From: Sanchytrium tribonematis
Taxonomy: Eukaryota > Sanchytriomycota > Sanchytriomycetes > Sanchytriales > Sanchytriaceae
Reading direction: 5' to 3'
DNA: 64,000 nucleotides
Assembly (NCBI GenBank): GCA_018985235.1
Contig: JADGIG010000007.1
Location: 1-64,000, forward strand
The position numbers were made by a program, and so were the translations under genes. This document shows positions 1 through 9,169 of this stretch, one piece after another (the first letter of the stretch is position 1; every line of letters begins with the position of its first letter). The notes under the pieces are model-generated. The model was not told the DNA's origin, did no database searches, and worked only from the letters and a program-made list of their open reading frames with translations.

Positions 1-116
1 TCTTCAGCAACATGCTTAATTTGAGATGATATTGTTGAGACACTATTCCAGAAAGACCAACCACCTTGATTGTCAGCATTTTCTATTGGAGGAATTTGTT
101 TGTCATTTTCATTCAT
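1..116 (-). CDS. N-terminus of an unrecognised protein, cut by the left edge
   Basis: An ATG at 116 on the minus strand opens a frame that runs off the left edge without a stop, giving 38 codons. The peptide begins MNENDKQIPPIENADNQGG and is followed by a Trp-rich WSFW stretch and a Ser/Thr-rich segment. The W-x-F-W followed by small polar residues faintly recalls the start of FAM114/NOXP20-type proteins, but the fragment is too short to name. An in-frame TAA lies just upstream of the ATG, which supports this start. Confidence 0.5.
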   Translation of the reverse strand, partial: MNENDKQIPPIENADNQGGWSFWNSVSTISSQIKHVAE

Positions 117-505
117 TTATCAAATGTATCAAAAATAAAGTCGGGGAGTTGTACTTGAAAATTTAATTCTTGGACCATGGACAAAATCTGCGTCCGCTTA
201 TGCTTCCTATTAAGAATTTATTTACAAATTGACTATCTGATTCGATAGCGTTATTTATTTCTCCGTCCAAAAAGGAATTTCCAAATGACACTGGCAATGA
301 CTAAAGATAAGGTAATTTTCGAATTGGAAGTTTTTCGCCATTGCGTTGAAGTTAGTAGAATAATTCTTCTCGGCAACAACTTCAATTTTAGCCTAAACTA
401 AGAAGAGATAATTTCGGGGATCTTATTGAGTAAAGGTACTCAGAATGCACAATCGCTATTCACTATATATTGCATTGAGTAAACTTGTCAAATTGAATAC
501 CCCAA
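117..505. other. Divergent intergenic region, no supported gene
   Basis: This 389 bp stretch separates two divergent genes and is one of the two largest gaps in the window. It contains a 38-codon open frame at 285..401 and a 23-codon frame from 445, neither with a recognisable product. A GT..AG pair 19 nt apart lies at 312..330 but lacks the A found six bases from the 3' end in all accepted introns. I see no tRNA or repeat. It probably holds both promoters. Confidence 0.5.
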
Positions 506-1180
506 ATGTTACATGAAATTCGAGATTCTAAAGAATGGTTTCAATCAGATAGTACAGTTGATGTTCCATCCAGCAAAATTCTAGAAGTTGGGGTAGGAAC
601 GCCATTCATTGGCTTTACTGAACTGAAAGAGACAATTATTAAGTTTAATAAGATAATAATTAATGGAGCTAGTGGTGTTGGCAAAAATTTATTGGCTAGA
701 TATTATTGTGAATTTTATTCAGATTACAACATTTATAAATTTGATCCAAGCAAAATATCAAAGTTTGTGGGTCAAACTGAAGAATACTTACACAACTTAT
801 TTGCAAACAAAAAGAAAAAAATCATCATTGTCGATCACATGGAAACAATTTTGCCCGATCGAACAACAAATACTAGCCCAATAATGAACCGAATTATCTT
901 GCAATTTCTTGTACATTTAGATGGAATTGTCGAATACGATTGCAAATTTATTGGTATAACAAATAATATAAACAAAGTTGATTCAGCTATACGTCGCCCT
1001 GGTCGAATTGAGCGCATCTTAACCATGGAGCATCAAGACGAAGATGCAATATGGGATCATTATTGCGACTATTACAATTATAAAATAAAAAAGACTAGAC
1101 CATTTAAATGTGGTGCGGAAGTTCAGCAATATATATATAACAAATGTTTAAGTCATTTAAGCGAACAATGCTCTGACTAA
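506..1180 (+). CDS. Short, degenerate AAA-family ATPase
   Basis: The 224-residue protein looks like a single AAA module. A P-loop reads GASGVGKNLLAR near residue 53, with Asn where Thr or Ser normally follows the Lys. A pore-region SKFVGQTEEYLHNLF follows, then a Walker B-like IIIVDHMETI in which the usual Asp-Glu pair is Asp-His. A sensor and arginine-finger-like segment GITNNINK..IRRPGRIERI comes last. This resembles the second AAA domain of the CDC48/AFG2/PEX1 group, but the N-domain and a second ATPase domain are absent. The missing catalytic Glu suggests weak or no hydrolysis. The 3' end overlaps the convergent PP2C gene by 24 bp. An in-frame stop upstream at 494 supports this ATG unless an upstream exon was missed. 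Confidence 0.7.
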   Translation: MLHEIRDSKEWFQSDSTVDVPSSKILEVGVGTPFIGFTELKETIIKFNKIIINGASGVGKNLLARYYCEFYSDYNIYKFDPSKISKFVGQTEEYLHNLFANKKKKIIIVDHMETILPDRTTNTSPIMNRIILQFLVHLDGIVEYDCKFIGITNNINKVDSAIRRPGRIERILTMEHQDEDAIWDHYCDYYNYKIKKTRPFKCGAEVQQYIYNKCLSHLSEQCSD

Positions 1181-2950
1181 GTACTCTCCTCTGGAAGAAT
1201 TGACAAAAGGGATGTCTTGAGGTTGAATATCCGAGTTTCTACTAATGATACTCGGCGGCGTTTTTGGAGAATTGAGTTGGGATGATGATTTGTTTAGTTG
1301 ACCTATACTTTTCCCCGCCAGAGAACTATTGATAATATCTTGTATAGGTGAAAAGTTGTCGCTATTGCTTAGTAACTCCACTTCAACTTTATCATCTGAT
1401 GCAACACTCACTTCAGAATGTACTTTTTCGAAATGGGAAAGAGTTGTTATGGGATGAGCAATATCAATAATCTTTTTGTGAGAATGCAACTCATGTCCCA
1501 CATATTCGGGTCGATTTTCTGACGAATGCATCAAATTAGCTTGCGAACCACTTTGAAAATACTCTTGAGTTAGTAAGTCAATAACGACAACGGTGCAGTC
1601 GTCTCTTTTGCTTTTTGTTTTGGGATATTCCATATTGAGTTGCTCTGTAACATGCTCATCATCTGCACCCAATACATATCGAAGAACAGCAACAGCAGGA
1701 TTTGAATCTAGTAAACAAGGATGAATTTTATCGGTCTTTTCAGGATTGCAAAAATCTGGTATATTTTTCAAAGATTGCACTTTTATCATATTTCTTTCAA
1801 CTGCCATCTTTTTTTTAGTAGCTTCTTGTACTCTGACCGCATTAATCACTAAATAACTAGCCATTTCAGGACTGATTTTATCCCAAATCCCATCTGTGCC
1901 AAGAATTGCATATTTATCTTTAATTCTATCAGAATTTTCGATATTGCGAATGTAAATTTCAGGTTTGGCTGTGACATAAGGCGGCGTAAGCATGTTCTCT
2001 TCTAAGCCGTCGGTGATGGTGGATCTTTTCACATTGGACGTGTAAACATAAGCATTTTTATCTAAAAGCTTGTTAATTTTTTTGCTTTGCTTGATATCCC
2101 ATTTCAACGTACAGTCACCAAATGATCGAGTGGGTATCAAAACACCTAATAGACGCATTTCCCCGTACATATTTACGCCCGCTAAAGTTTTTTCCTCATT
2201 TGGGTGTTCCCGAATAAGCCTTTCATATTCTTTTGTACTTTTTGCTGTGTGGGAAGTGGTTAATTTATAGGCACTATATTCTCCATTGTGATGTAGTCGA
2301 ACTAAAATAGCACTGCTATCACCCAAATTAGCTGCATATAACTTTCTCACACCTTCTTCCTCAGTTATCATCGCTGTGAGTGATGTAGCGCCACTCAATG
2401 ATATCCCAACAGCATTGAGGTCCATTTTCAGAACTGGGCAAAACTGATCCTTACTTGTCCTAGTAGTGCCCATTCTCAGTGGCGTATCGATTGAGCCAAT
2501 TTGCATTTCTAAGTTATAATGGTTTTTAAAGTCGGTAATGTCAAGATAAAATGGCAAATTCAAAATAAATTCATCCAAAATCAAATGGGATATCTCTAAA
2601 GCTTTTGTAGGTGGCATATGATCTAATAAGTAACCAAGAACATCATGCAAAACACTTATTGTAAAGTGGGCACACTCTGCTCCATGATGGCCATCTGCTA
2701 CTGTAGCTAATACTACATCCTTTGTCTTGCTTATTTTATACACATCTTCAATCGGACAGTATGAAGGGCAAAGAGCTGTAAATATACCAGGAAAATAAGA
2801 ACTTAATTTGATAAGATCATTTTGATTTAAATTTTCATCTGGATACTCCTGCAGATAATAGTGAATTGGGTTGACGTTTAAATGTTTTTCTGGTTCTGAA
2901 TGCCTTATTTTTTTAAATAGGCAAAAAACGCTGGAAAATATATTCCCCAT
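1157..2950 (-). CDS. PP2C-family Ser/Thr phosphatase (PTC5/PDP-like), probably N-myristoylated
   Basis: This is a metal-dependent PPM phosphatase of 597 residues. Visible motifs are VADGHHGAE (about residue 86), the GDSSAIL strand, LGTDGIWDKI, and KRDDCTVVVI near the end of the catalytic domain. The insert before the last motif (NPAVAVLRYVLGAD) resembles pyruvate-dehydrogenase-phosphatase/Ptc5 types. The longest frame begins with a GTG, so the ATG at 2950 is preferred. It gives MGNIFSSVFCLF, a good N-myristoylation signal with nearby Cys for palmitoylation. This points to a membrane rather than a mitochondrial-matrix location, unlike classical PDP. The C-terminal 120 residues are low complexity. 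The 3' end overlaps the AAA gene. Confidence 0.88.
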   Translation of the reverse strand: MGNIFSSVFCLFKKIRHSEPEKHLNVNPIHYYLQEYPDENLNQNDLIKLSSYFPGIFTALCPSYCPIEDVYKISKTKDVVLATVADGHHGAECAHFTISVLHDVLGYLLDHMPPTKALEISHLILDEFILNLPFYLDITDFKNHYNLEMQIGSIDTPLRMGTTRTSKDQFCPVLKMDLNAVGISLSGATSLTAMITEEEGVRKLYAANLGDSSAILVRLHHNGEYSAYKLTTSHTAKSTKEYERLIREHPNEEKTLAGVNMYGEMRLLGVLIPTRSFGDCTLKWDIKQSKKINKLLDKNAYVYTSNVKRSTITDGLEENMLTPPYVTAKPEIYIRNIENSDRIKDKYAILGTDGIWDKISPEMASYLVINAVRVQEATKKKMAVERNMIKVQSLKNIPDFCNPEKTDKIHPCLLDSNPAVAVLRYVLGADDEHVTEQLNMEYPKTKSKRDDCTVVVIDLLTQEYFQSGSQANLMHSSENRPEYVGHELHSHKKIIDIAHPITTLSHFEKVHSEVSVASDDKVEVELLSNSDNFSPIQDIINSSLAGKSIGQLNKSSSQLNSPKTPPSIISRNSDIQPQDIPFVNSSRGEYLVRALFA

Positions 2951-3087
2951 TTGTAAGAAAAGCAAATGGAATTCTGCAACCACTCCAGCAAATGAATCGA
3001 ATATGAAGATTTATTTTAATAATTAATAAGCTCTGCAAATGCTCAAAAGTTATTATACAAACAGTCAAAAGAGGAGATCCCCCTCTG

Positions 3088-4482
3088 ATGAAAGTCAAAG
3101 TTTTGCAACATGCTCCCACAAGAGAAAGAGCGCAAGATCACCACATAATTCAAAGGTCACTGAGCAAAAATGTTCATCCTTTCCAAAAAGAAAGAGAATT
3201 CAAAAGAGCATTAAATTGCGCCAAAACAGAAAGGTTGTTAGCAAAACCTTTTGTTGCTTCAATGGCTTTGGACGACAGAATTTTGAGTATTGATACGCAC
3301 AAAAGAGATTTAAGTATATTGGTTGCTAATTCTTTAGAAGAGGTTGTGATATGGGATACACAATTAAATAGAGTATTAAATCGTTACAAAAATCCTCATG
3401 ACGGAATTTGCAAAAATATAGCATGTATTCCTTATGACATGCAAGGTACACATTTTTTGACTTGTGGGACTGATCAATTTGTGAAATTATGGTCCCAAAA
3501 TAGCATTGAACCATTAAAAATATTTAATGCAGATAGTGGTTTAAATAGTATTGATTGTCATTTTTCAAAGAGAATATTTGCTACTGCTGGTGATGATCTA
3601 AATTTGTGGGATTTTGAGAGAGACTCTCCGATATCCATTCTGAAATGGGGCTCAGATACACTTCATAGTGTTAAATTTAACCCTTGCGAACCACATTTAT
3701 TAGCAGCTACTGGAAAATCCCGCTCAGTGGTCATATATGATACGAGAACAAATCACCCTATACACAAGGTTATATTGAATATGAGTGTTAATAATTTATC
3801 TTGGAATCCAATGGAGGCTATGAATTTTGTAGTTGCGAACGAGGACCATAATTCATATTTGTTTGATATTAGAAAACTAAATAGAGCATTTAATATTTAT
3901 AAGGGTCACGTTAATGCTGTTATGGATGTGGATTTTTGTCCAAGCGGAAAAGAAATCGCGACCTGCTCTTTTGATAAGAGTATTCGAATATTCCCGACTA
4001 ATAGTGGAAGATCCAGAGATATTTACCACACTTCGCGGATGCAAAGATGTTTTGCAATTAGATATGCCAGAGATGGAAAATTTATTTACAGTGGAAGTGA
4101 CGACACTAACATAAGAGTTTGGAAATCTAACGCTTCGGAAAAATTTAATGTTACTGGTAGAGAACGAGCACATATTAATTACGTGCAGTCATTAAAGCAA
4201 AAATACAAAGAAGTCCCCGAACTGAAAAAAGTTGACCAACATCGCAGACTTCCTAGGTATGTTTACAAAGAAGCAGCCAAAAAATTTGAAATGGAGCAGT
4301 CTCGCAAAAAGAAAATTAAAAATATTGTTCAGCATTCTAGTGCCAAACACTTATTGGACTTGGACCAAGTTCAAGAAGCAGACAGGATACTAGTTCAAAC
4401 GGGTGATAAGTATCAGGAACATGTAATTGAGAATTTCCGAAAGAGCGAACGAACTACTGTTGTGGAAAAGATTGTTGAATAA
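3088..4482 (+). CDS. SOF1: SOF1/DCAF13, U3 snoRNP-associated WD40 protein
   Basis: The 464-residue protein has the DCAF13/Sof1 N-terminus ([40 protein letters not shown]), then about seven WD40 repeats. The Sof1-specific tail [22 protein letters not shown] follows. Sof1 acts in the small-subunit processome with U3 snoRNA during 18S rRNA maturation in the nucleolus. Length matches the family (about 450-490). The stop codon is embedded in AATAAA (GAATAAAAT), so cleavage probably occurs very close to the stop. Other ribosome-biogenesis genes nearby are RPL11 immediately downstream and RRP5 farther on. Confidence 0.95.
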   Translation: MKVKVLQHAPTRERAQDHHIIQRSLSKNVHPFQKEREFKRALNCAKTERLLAKPFVASMALDDRILSIDTHKRDLSILVANSLEEVVIWDTQLNRVLNRYKNPHDGICKNIACIPYDMQGTHFLTCGTDQFVKLWSQNSIEPLKIFNADSGLNSIDCHFSKRIFATAGDDLNLWDFERDSPISILKWGSDTLHSVKFNPCEPHLLAATGKSRSVVIYDTRTNHPIHKVILNMSVNNLSWNPMEAMNFVVANEDHNSYLFDIRKLNRAFNIYKGHVNAVMDVDFCPSGKEIATCSFDKSIRIFPTNSGRSRDIYHTSRMQRCFAIRYARDGKFIYSGSDDTNIRVWKSNASEKFNVTGRERAHINYVQSLKQKYKEVPELKKVDQHRRLPRYVYKEAAKKFEMEQSRKKKIKNIVQHSSAKHLLDLDQVQEADRILVQTGDKYQEHVIENFRKSERTTVVEKIVE

Positions 4483-4579
4483 AATTAATGAAACTTATTT
4501 CCGATCTCCTTTATTTTTTTATTTTTCACGTGGTAATTTGATTTGTTTACAACAGTTTTCACTATTATACACATTCAAA

Positions 4580-5098
4580 ATGGCAACTGAGAATCCAATG
4601 AGAGAGCTTCAATTAAAGAAATTGTGTCTGAACATTTCTGTTGGTGAATCTGGAGACAGACTTACCAGAGCTGCAAAAGTTTTAGAACAATTGACTGGTC
4701 AAACTCCAGTTTTTTCAAAAGCAAGATACACTGTTAGATCTTTTTCCATTAGAAGAAACGAAAAAATTTCAGTGCACTGTACAGTCAGAGGTGCAAAAGC
4801 ATTAGATATTCTTGAAAGAGGACTTAAAGTTAAAGAATATGAACTTGTCAAAGGTAATTTCGCACAAAATGGTAATTTCGGATTTGGACTTGATGAACAT
4901 ATCGATTTAGGAATTAAATATGATCCATCTATCGGTATCTACGGAATGGACTTTTTCTGTGTTATGGGTAGACGTGGTGAAAGAGTCGGAAAGCGTAAGA
5001 AGTGTCAATCTCGTGTAGGCGCGTCTCACCGTGTTAAAAGAGAAGAAACTGTAGAATGGTTTAAAAAGAAATTTGACGGAATGGTATTAAACAAATAA
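4580..5098 (+). CDS. RPL11: 60S ribosomal protein L11 (uL5)
   Basis: The 172-residue product has family-wide motifs: [48 protein letters not shown], and [21 protein letters not shown]. It is full length for eukaryotic L11, which sits on the central protuberance of the large subunit with 5S rRNA. A longer frame starts upstream inside SOF1, but the conserved start is the ATG at 4580. The gene lies 97 bp after SOF1 on the same strand. Its stop codon lies inside an AATAAA hexamer, and the convergent TAN1 gene stops only 3 bp beyond it. Confidence 0.98.
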   Translation: MATENPMRELQLKKLCLNISVGESGDRLTRAAKVLEQLTGQTPVFSKARYTVRSFSIRRNEKISVHCTVRGAKALDILERGLKVKEYELVKGNFAQNGNFGFGLDEHIDLGIKYDPSIGIYGMDFFCVMGRRGERVGKRKKCQSRVGASHRVKREETVEWFKKKFDGMVLNK

Positions 5099-5106
5099 AT
5101 TTTATT
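5094..5106. terminator. Back-to-back poly(A) hexamers shared by convergent genes
   Basis: A plus-strand AATAAA at 5094..5099 contains the RPL11 stop codon. A minus-strand AATAAA (plus TTTATT, 5101..5106) contains the TAN1 stop codon. Both 3' ends must therefore run antisense into the neighbouring gene. The hexamers are seen directly; their use as polyadenylation signals is inferred. Confidence 0.65.
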
Positions 5107-5962
5107 CCAAAAATCTTTCTTTTGCAACTGACTGAATGTTATATTTTCTATATTTTCTGTAATTAGATAAAGTAGATACACATGCCACCGTTTTAAAGAC
5201 ATCTACGTTGACCATGCACTTTGGATTTTCAAGATTAACTTTCAATTTTCCATTTAAAATCGGTACTTGAACCAATTCATCTGGATTATCTATTTCTTTA
5301 TCATTTTTAATTTCAATACCTCGTTTCTTCAACTTTGCATGTTTTTCTTCAATGTATTCTTTTTTAGTGATTTCTTTGCTTCCATTGTGTTCAGTTAACA
5401 AAGTATCGACAATTTTAAGCATGTTCTTATTCTTTTCCTTAAACTTTTCACAATACCTAGAATTAAAAGTCACAGCAAAGGTAACTTCTTTATCGTCAAA
5501 TTGAAGTAATGCGTTAATTTTTCTCATTATTTCTTCCATATTTGCACTGATGGTGACACAAGGAATGATTCTCCCAATATTTTGAATAAATCTGTGTCCA
5601 GTGCCACTCATGCTTTCAAAAATCGAGTTGCAGATCAATGTGGGATCCCACTCTTTCAACTCACAAAAGAATAAGCATTTGATCCCTAAATCTACAATTT
5701 GGAAAGGAAGATTGATTTCATCGTACTCTAATTTCAGGTCTTCCGCTGCATCTAGAATTAAATTGAAAAGCTCTTTGTGAGCTGACTTGTATCTCCCTTG
5801 TGTAAATGTGATTAAAAGGCCTTTCTTATTTAGCAATTCATCAGCACTACCTAAGTTTTTAAAGGCTGTCTTTTTGTAGGCAGACTTTTTACGCTTCCTC
5901 GCCTCTTCTTGCTCTGCAGTTCGCTTCATGGTGGTAGACTTTTCAGTGGCAATTTCTGTCAT
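5102..5962 (-). CDS. TAN1: TAN1/THUMPD1, tRNA acetylation adaptor
   Basis: The 286-residue protein matches the Tan1/THUMPD1 family. It has an early GLLITFTQGRYK strand, TGHRFIQNIGRIIPC, the THUMP-type VTFAVTFNSRYCEKFK segment, then NPKCMVNVDVFKTVACVSTL and YRKYRKYNIQ at the C-terminus. The family partner is the acetyltransferase Kre33/NAT10, and the product is ac4C12 in tRNA-Ser and tRNA-Leu. A Lys/Arg-rich N-terminus (EEARKRKKSAYKK) may be a nuclear signal. Length is as expected. It converges on RPL11 with a 3 bp gap. Confidence 0.9.
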   Translation of the reverse strand: MTEIATEKSTTMKRTAEQEEARKRKKSAYKKTAFKNLGSADELLNKKGLLITFTQGRYKSAHKELFNLILDAAEDLKLEYDEINLPFQIVDLGIKCLFFCELKEWDPTLICNSIFESMSGTGHRFIQNIGRIIPCVTISANMEEIMRKINALLQFDDKEVTFAVTFNSRYCEKFKEKNKNMLKIVDTLLTEHNGSKEITKKEYIEEKHAKLKKRGIEIKNDKEIDNPDELVQVPILNGKLKVNLENPKCMVNVDVFKTVACVSTLSNYRKYRKYNIQSVAKERFLE

Positions 5963-6089
5963 CCCTTGTTAGATCCTTAAGAATCAGCGCTTCAATAAAT
6001 TGGCAAAACTTTAAACTCCAAATAGCTATACAATCTAGTCCAGCTTCCGCATATCTATTGGATGTCTGACCTTGTGGAACAAAATTTAT

Positions 6090-6983
6090 TTAAAATTTAG
6101 ACGACTTCAATATTTGAACATTTTTTTTGTAGCTGTATACTACTGTTGACTTTTCTGATAGAATTCTGATGCACTCTTTCTTCCATAAATCAAAATACTG
6201 ATTTCGATATTTTTTCTTGTACATTTCAAACACCTCCTTACCTTCCTTAATTGCTGCACTAAATTTAAGCTGAAAAGAAATCCGCAACAAATCAAGGGCG
6301 GGGCCATCGTAATTCTCGTTTGTACAAAACATGAAAATTTGGTATAATTCGAATGATATCGCTCCCAAAAAAAATGCTGGTTCTTGTTTCCATTTCTCAC
6401 CATCTTTTAAAATAGTTTCTAGCAGGGATATTCCGATATAAAAGTTTGATTCATCCGTCCATCCGTGCAAATGTAATATAGCGAGATAGAGAAGCTCGTA
6501 ATTACTTTGTTCTGTTTTTTCATTGCATTTCAACAACAATGTCTTAGTAATCAGTTCGTCAAATCTTATGTCTACGTAACTCTTCAATTCGCAGCCATCT
6601 TTCACAGGAATAGGATCTACTGGTGATGCAAATGTAATACGAAGGCCGTCTTCTTGAGCAATCATTTGTCTAAATCTTTGCAAATAAGAGTTATATACCT
6701 CCAGCAGTTCTTTCTTGTATTGAACCCTGACTGCATTTCTGTCTACAATAAAAAATGATTTAGGTAAATTAACCTTGTTTGGATAAATGTCATGCAAAAT
6801 ATCCACAAATCGTTTCAACATATGACAAATTTCATCATAATCCATGTTTTTCTTGAATTTGAAAATGTGTTTGTCAGTAAATAATTGCGTGAATGGCCAG
6901 TACCATTTTACTCTCCCTCTTTTCCTTCTAAGAACTTCTTTTCTAGGTTTTCTGTCTTTGGGAAAACCTGAAATTTGGGACAT
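6090..6983 (-). CDS. Unrecognised protein, 297 residues
   Basis: I do not recognise this family. The preferred start is the ATG at 6983, which follows the upstream gene by 31 bp. An ATG at 7058 would overlap that gene. The N-terminus is very basic (PKDRKPRKEVLRRKRGRVKW). The rest is mixed helical with no obvious transmembrane segment, and includes an HLHGWTDESNFYIGISLLETIL stretch. The basic start could bind nucleic acid or be a targeting signal. No intron with the local signature joins it to the upstream gene. Sequence composition is like its neighbours. Confidence 0.65.
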   Translation of the reverse strand: MSQISGFPKDRKPRKEVLRRKRGRVKWYWPFTQLFTDKHIFKFKKNMDYDEICHMLKRFVDILHDIYPNKVNLPKSFFIVDRNAVRVQYKKELLEVYNSYLQRFRQMIAQEDGLRITFASPVDPIPVKDGCELKSYVDIRFDELITKTLLLKCNEKTEQSNYELLYLAILHLHGWTDESNFYIGISLLETILKDGEKWKQEPAFFLGAISFELYQIFMFCTNENYDGPALDLLRISFQLKFSAAIKEGKEVFEMYKKKYRNQYFDLWKKECIRILSEKSTVVYSYKKNVQILKSSKF

Positions 6984-7014
6984 TATGAAAGAAATTAACT
7001 TTTTATCATTTATT

Positions 7015-7719
7015 CTACAATACAAAGCCTTCTTCAATTCCTTTTTGTAAGGTATCATTCACAATCTTTACCCTATCATCTTCTTTAAAGCAATCTATTG
7101 CTTCGCATGCCTTATATAGCCTCTTAACGAAATATGGAACATATATTTGAAGGGCCAAATTGCAAACAGATTCAGGAATATAAGTATCTGGATCGTGGTA
7201 TTTAACATAAACGAAACTGATATTGTCACTTTGTTGTATTAATACCGCCTGTTGATAATAATTAAATACTTGGTAGGCAAAATAAGATATTGGAACTGAG
7301 TAGTCAACAGATTCATTAGTTATTACAAAAGCCTTTCTGTTGTCAGCCAAAGACAATTCTTCTCCACTGCGTTTATATGCATAGGTACGTGTTCTCAGAA
7401 AAGGTACAGTGATTGACCATGTCGTCACAGGATTTCCATCGGGTATATTTTCCATATTTGGTGAATTCTTAGGTACATCAGGGTCCGATGATGTTCCCCA
7501 TAAAATAGCCGAAGTTAATATTTCGTTTAAAGATGAAATCAGATCCTTGTGATCATTACTCATGTAGTGGTCGTATAATTTACAAGCATTCAATTCTACA
7601 ACTCCTTTACAATAATATGTCTTACCATCGTAATATACTGAAATTCCTTCATATTGACATATTCTCTTCATACCATCGCCATTAAAAGAGTTCGCCTCTA
7701 TAAGGGACGGGTGATTCAT
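7015..7719 (-). CDS. Possible START-like lipid-binding protein
   Basis: This 234-residue protein opens with GISVYYDGKTYYCKGVVELN, followed by ILWGTSSDPDVPK and TWSITVPFLRTRTYAYKRSGEE. That order (helix, strand, YxxxK/R-rich strands) recalls START-domain proteins, which bind a single lipid in a helix-grip fold, but it is not diagnostic. The C-terminal half (ALQIYVPYFVKRLYKACEAI) fits the long closing helix of a START domain. No signal peptide or transmembrane segment is evident. It precedes an unrecognised gene on the same strand. The alternative is an unrelated protein. Confidence 0.45.
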   Translation of the reverse strand: MNHPSLIEANSFNGDGMKRICQYEGISVYYDGKTYYCKGVVELNACKLYDHYMSNDHKDLISSLNEILTSAILWGTSSDPDVPKNSPNMENIPDGNPVTTWSITVPFLRTRTYAYKRSGEELSLADNRKAFVITNESVDYSVPISYFAYQVFNYYQQAVLIQQSDNISFVYVKYHDPDTYIPESVCNLALQIYVPYFVKRLYKACEAIDCFKEDDRVKIVNDTLQKGIEEGFVL

Positions 7720-7879
7720 TTTTACCCCAGACGTTTCTTCATTACTTCGTTTTTCCGCTTAACATTTAGAATTGATTGCATAATTTAATAAAATCATGAA
7801 AATTAAATTGGCAAATCAGTAGACCAGGGCTAAAAGGCGACAATGTTGCTTAGAAGGGGACTGTAAAACATTTACACCA

Positions 7880-9061
7880 ATGATAGGCTTAATTATACGA
7901 ATTCTATTTTTGTTTATGTTTGTACATATATTTCCAGAATTCGATGTTATTCTGAAAGTGTTTATGCTTCTCAGTCTGTATTTGTCTCCTTTTTTATTAC
8001 CAATTAATGAAGCGGGATTAAATTATTTCTTCAGTACATGCATTTTTATAACTGTCACAAGATTGCTTAAATTGACTCTTGGTTATCAAGTAAATGATCC
8101 GGTTTATCAAATTTACAGAGAAAAATTAGCAGAAGATGTTGCGCTTCCGAAAAGTAAAGTTCTAACACATTTAAAATTAAGAGATTACACAAAATTGTCC
8201 AGCTGGAAAACTTTTTTGGATGACATCAAGAATGCGCAATGTCTTTTAAGTACTCATTTTTTGCTTCCTTGGAGACCAAGTCTAACGCAATTGATTTCTC
8301 ATCTCATTATATCCAATATTAAGGTTAGTTTCTTCTATGTGATTACCCAATATTGTTTAAAATCCCGTAATATACTTCTCAAGCATATAGTAGCTAGATA
8401 CACTTTCTCTTGTGTAGTACTTTACATATTACAATTTGCAGCTGATGTTGTTGCACTTTTAGGCTATCTTTATTCCAAGATTTTGATAGATTATTATAAG
8501 AAAAAATTATTGGCTCTGAACTGGAAAGAACTAAAACCTAAACAACATGATGCCTTGTTCATGATTCTTTATTGGCAAGACATGAATTGTCTCGATGTTT
8601 TTGGAACCAATACTCTTACAAAACCAAAAAGTTTAAGAGATTTTTGGGGCAAAAATTGGCATCAAGCATTTAGATCTGCGTTTATATTCACTCCTAAAAA
8701 CTGGTCCAAACACCGCGTAAAGCAGTATATTTCATTTATTTGTGCCTTTTTTGTGAGTGGAATATTTCATGAATATGAAGCATGTGCAGGTGCCTCCCTG
8801 AATGCATTTAAAGGTTGCGATGGACGCTCTTTTACTTTTTTTATGATTCAGTGTCTGCTTGTCATAATAGAAGTTACTTTTACAAAAAACAAGTTAAAAT
8901 ACGACTCAAGTTCTGAACAAACGCGTTCTTTGTGGTCAGTGCTTACATTTATATCATTGATTGTGACTTTGCCATATTTTATGGACCCTTTAATCGAAAG
9001 TCATGTTTTTTTAGGAATTGGTCAACTACCCGGAATTCATTTATTTCTCGATAAGATTTGA
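7880..9061 (+). CDS. Wax-synthase-domain membrane O-acyltransferase
   Basis: This polytopic protein of 393 residues has the conserved SLRDFWGKNWHQAFR block near residue 250. A second block, FFVSGIFHEYEA, carries the presumed catalytic His near residue 300. Both are hallmarks of the wax synthase/MBOAT_2 family that esterifies alcohols or sterols with acyl-CoA at the ER. Many hydrophobic helices flank these motifs. Fungal homologues include secondary-metabolism acetyltransferases, so the acyl acceptor cannot be set from sequence. It is divergent from the MBOAT-type sterol acyltransferase at 52263, which has different motifs. Confidence 0.8.
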   Translation: MIGLIIRILFLFMFVHIFPEFDVILKVFMLLSLYLSPFLLPINEAGLNYFFSTCIFITVTRLLKLTLGYQVNDPVYQIYREKLAEDVALPKSKVLTHLKLRDYTKLSSWKTFLDDIKNAQCLLSTHFLLPWRPSLTQLISHLIISNIKVSFFYVITQYCLKSRNILLKHIVARYTFSCVVLYILQFAADVVALLGYLYSKILIDYYKKKLLALNWKELKPKQHDALFMILYWQDMNCLDVFGTNTLTKPKSLRDFWGKNWHQAFRSAFIFTPKNWSKHRVKQYISFICAFFVSGIFHEYEACAGASLNAFKGCDGRSFTFFMIQCLLVIIEVTFTKNKLKYDSSSEQTRSLWSVLTFISLIVTLPYFMDPLIESHVFLGIGQLPGIHLFLDKI

Positions 9062-9169
9062 CTCGCCAGTGCGTTTGCTACAATATAGTCACGAGAAACC
9101 AGTAAAAAAAATTTTATTATTTGTACAAAAAAAGGGGAGGCACCTGAAATCGCGACGTGAAATATTTTC

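Noticed and set aside
312-330. Possible 19-nt intron upstream of the AAA gene
   Set aside because: It has GT and AG ends but T instead of A six bases from the end. Splicing gives only a short unrecognised peptide that does not join the AAA frame.
6983-7058. Joining the two minus-strand genes at 6090 and 7015 by an intron or frameshift
   Set aside because: No GT..AG pair of 19-20 nt with the local signature connects the frames, and neither half shows a family that needs the other.
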